Assembly: GCA_022509185.1 (NCBI GenBank)
Contig: JAFLTS010000018.1
Span: 1 to 56,124, forward strand
Length of the DNA: 56,124 nt
Source of the DNA: Muribaculaceae bacterium
GTDB taxonomy: Bacteria > Bacteroidota > Bacteroidia > Bacteroidales > Muribaculaceae
Direction of reading: 5' to 3'
Of this stretch, positions 54,358 to 56,124 are shown piece by piece (the first letter of the stretch is position 1; the number at the start of each line of letters is the position of its first letter). The translations under genes and the position numbers were made by a program. The notes under the pieces are model-generated. The model saw only the letters and a list, made by a program, of their open reading frames with translations. It was not told the DNA's origin and ran no database searches.

Positions 54358-55734
54358 ATGGAATTACCATTTGCTGAATCCTGGAAAATAAAGATGGTTG
54401 AACCCATCACAAAAAGTACCCGAGAACAAAGAGAGAAGTGGATAAAAGATGCGGGTTATAACGTATTCTGTTTAAAAGCAGATCAAGTATACATAGATTG
54501 CCTGACTGATTCTGGAACAGGGGCCATGAGTGATCGTCAATGGTCAGCTCTAATGATGGGTGATGAATCTTATGCCGGTGCCCGCTCTTTCTTTGAATTA
54601 AAAGATGCAATTGAAAAAATAACAGGATTCAAATATGTGATTCCTACCCATCAGGGAAGAGCAGCAGAAAATGTATTGTTTTCTGCATTGGTCCACGAAG
54701 GTGATTACGTGCCGGGAAATTCACACTTTGATACAACAAAAGGTCACATAGAATTCCGAAAAGCACATGCCATAGATTGTACCATTGATGAAGCTAAAGA
54801 CACACAGAAAGAACTTCCTTTTAAAGGAAATGTAGATCCCGTCAAACTTGAGAAAGTTTTACAGGAACATGGAGATAAAGTGCCTTTTATAATAGTCACT
54901 ATCACCAATAATACAGCCGGAGGGCAGCCTGTTTCCATGGCAAATCTAAAGGAAGTAAGAAAAATTGCTGATAAATATGGTAAGAGAATAGTGCTGGATA
55001 GTGCTCGCTTTGCTGAGAATGCCTACTTTATTAAAGAAAGAGAGGAAGGTTATTCTAATAAATCTATCAAGGAAATTGCTAAAGAAATGTTTGATCTTGC
55101 TGATGGAATGACTATGTCGGCAAAAAAAGATGGTCTTGTAAATATGGGTGGATTCATAGCCACTCGATGGGAAGATTGGTACGAAGCCGCAAAAGCATTT
55201 GTGATTCCATTTGAGGGTTATCTTACCTATGGAGGTATGAATGGACGCGACATGGCAGCTTTGGCAGTAGGACTTGATGAAAATACTGAATTCGATAATC
55301 TCGATACTCGCATACATCAACTTAAACTTTTAGCATCTCTTTTGGATGAATACGGTATTCCGTATCAACGTCCTATTGGTGGTCACGCTGTGTTTATTGA
55401 TGCCTTGAAAGTATTACCTCAGATACCAAAAGAAGAGTTCCCGGCTCAGACTCTTACCATAGAATTATACAAAGAAGCCGGAGTAAGAGGTTGTGAAATA
55501 GGTTACATATTGGCCGACAGAGATCCTGTAACAAGAGAAAATCGCTTTACAGGCAATGACTTCGTAAGGCTTTGTATTCCAAGAAGAGTTTACACAGATA
55601 ATCATATCCGTGTAATAGCGGCAGCTCTGAAAAATGTTTATGATCGCAGAGATGAAATCAAACATGGTGTAAAAATTGAATGGGAAGCAGAACTGATGCG
55701 TCACTTCACAGTAAAACTTAAACCAATAGAATAG
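54358..55734 (+). CDS. tnaA: Tryptophanase
   Basis: This PLP-dependent beta-eliminating lyase splits tryptophan into indole, pyruvate and ammonia. The 458 residues align over their full length with TnaA and tyrosine phenol-lyase. The PLP lysine is in SAKKDG (K257). Tryptophanase is favoured over tyrosine phenol-lyase by FDTTKGH (Asp, as in TnaA), DSARFAENAYF (TPL has DATRCVENAYF), and GVRGCEIG, where I382 replaces the tyrosine-binding Arg of TPL (GVRSMERG). It is divergent from the PSD-like decarboxylase array. Confidence 0.92.
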   Translation: MELPFAESWKIKMVEPITKSTREQREKWIKDAGYNVFCLKADQVYIDCLTDSGTGAMSDRQWSALMMGDESYAGARSFFELKDAIEKITGFKYVIPTHQGRAAENVLFSALVHEGDYVPGNSHFDTTKGHIEFRKAHAIDCTIDEAKDTQKELPFKGNVDPVKLEKVLQEHGDKVPFIIVTITNNTAGGQPVSMANLKEVRKIADKYGKRIVLDSARFAENAYFIKEREEGYSNKSIKEIAKEMFDLADGMTMSAKKDGLVNMGGFIATRWEDWYEAAKAFVIPFEGYLTYGGMNGRDMAALAVGLDENTEFDNLDTRIHQLKLLASLLDEYGIPYQRPIGGHAVFIDALKVLPQIPKEEFPAQTLTIELYKEAGVRGCEIGYILADRDPVTRENRFTGNDFVRLCIPRRVYTDNHIRVIAAALKNVYDRRDEIKHGVKIEWEAELMRHFTVKLKPIE

Positions 55735-55852
55735 GGGATATTAAAATAATATCAATTTTAATCTTTTATTAGACAAACAGAAATAATCAAATACTTTACC
55801 AGAAATTAATTTACTTATTTAAGGGTAAAATATTCTAAAAAAGTTAATGCCT

Positions 55853-55883
55853 TTGGTTAATACAAATTATTTTTATAATTTTG
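55853..55883 (+). promoter_or_regulatory. Promoter TTG-N20-TAATTTTG for tRNA-Ala
   Basis: The -33 TTG (55853-55855) and the -7 TAATTTTG (55876-55883) are 20 bp apart, 15 bp before the tRNA. This is the best promoter match in the window. Confidence 0.7.
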
Positions 55884-55897
55884 TGACTGTAAAGATA

Positions 55898-55971
55898 GGG
55901 GCATTAGCTCATCTGGCTAGAGCGTTTGACTGGCAGTCAAGAGGTGACGAGTTCGAGTCTCGTATGCTCCA
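55898..55971 (+). tRNA. tRNA-Ala (anticodon GGC)
   Basis: The 74-nt cloverleaf has acceptor arms GGGGCAT and ATGCTCC with the G3-U70 wobble that identifies alanine tRNA. The anticodon stem TTTGA/TCAAG encloses the loop CTGGCAG, giving anticodon GGC. The T arm carries GTTCGAGTC, and the discriminator base is A. CCA is not encoded. It stands alone between a promoter and a terminator. Confidence 0.96.
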
Positions 55972-55980
55972 CAAAAATAC

Positions 55981-56008
55981 AAAGGCCTTGTTTATCAAGG
56001 CCTTTTTT
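55981..56008 (+). terminator. Intrinsic terminator of tRNA-Ala
   Basis: AAAGGCCTTG (55981-55990) and CAAGGCCTTT (55996-56005) form a perfect 10-bp stem around TTTAT, followed by T residues to 56008. Confidence 0.92.
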
Positions 56009-56124
56009 ATTGGACTGATTTAATTAACAATTAAAATTTTTCCTCAAGTTTCGTTTTTTACTTTATATTAAGAATCTTCCGTTTATTTAATAGTATAAGG
56101 TGAAAAGATAAACGTCCTGAAGAA

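Noticed and set aside
54358..55734. Tyrosine phenol-lyase instead of tryptophanase
   Set aside because: The TPL-specific Arg in the MERG motif is Ile here (CEIG), and the FDTTKGH and DSARFAENAYF segments match tryptophanase.
55898..55971. tRNA-Ala as an integration site
   Set aside because: No partial repeat of the tRNA 3' end or integrase is visible nearby.
56083..56124. Possible C-terminal end of a minus-strand gene entering from the right edge
   Set aside because: A 13-codon open stretch ending in TAA is too short to support a gene call.

Overview
The window is AT-rich chromosomal DNA from a member of the phylum Bacteroidota, most likely order Bacteroidales. The evidence is: promoters of the form TTG-N19 to N22-TAnnTTTG in front of many genes; few Shine-Dalgarno sequences; families typical of the group (DUF4199, an OmpP1/FadL 'hemin receptor' type barrel, a THUMP-like methyltransferase, an amidase followed by an MCE protein, an HECLGH-type dipeptidyl peptidase III, a two-subunit methylmalonyl-CoA mutase, a DcaP-like porin, tryptophanase); and a ureABCEFGD operon. 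I cannot name the genus. Gene density is high, and the window looks like core genome apart from its left edge.

Layout. 1-600: left edge with an incomplete excisionase-like HTH gene, four helically phased GTGTCA-type repeats and nested inverted repeats, next to the 3' end of mnmE; this looks like the border of an integrated element. 617-2832 (minus): secreted nuclease and mnmE. 3024-6004 (plus): DUF4199 protein, glycosyltransferase, lipoprotein and barrel-like protein. 6024-8592: a Lon-like ATPase without its protease domain, divergent from trmN6. 8699-16971: Trp/Gly/Pro-rich secreted protein, OmpP1/FadL barrel, methyltransferase, cell-wall amidase, MCE protein and dnaA. 16979-24182: TPR protein, a GH53 galactanase, and a minus-strand DPP III / ABC transporter cluster. 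24453-29360: mutA-mutB and a glycosyltransferase. 29607-35436: complete urease operon with two internal hairpins. 35543-44348: LRR protein, two small membrane proteins, and a tight five-gene minus operon (DUF805, ABC-F, M13 peptidase, aroE, comEC). 44494-46672: flavin reductase-like protein, an unknown protein and a barrel.

46729-55734 is the most interesting part. It holds a DcaP-like porin, a GadC-like amino-acid antiporter with an unusually long cytoplasmic tail, three tandem paralogues of a phosphatidylserine-decarboxylase-like pyruvoyl enzyme with the fused N-terminal domain also found in the fungal tryptophan decarboxylase PsiD, and, divergently, tryptophanase. I infer a decarboxylase/antiporter module that makes amines from amino acids, possibly for acid tolerance or proton-motive force, next to tryptophan catabolism. 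The substrates are not known. One paralogue has Glu and Ala in place of the active-site Asp and its Ser-Pro context, so the three are probably not equivalent.

The window ends with tRNA-Ala(GGC), which has a clear promoter and terminator.
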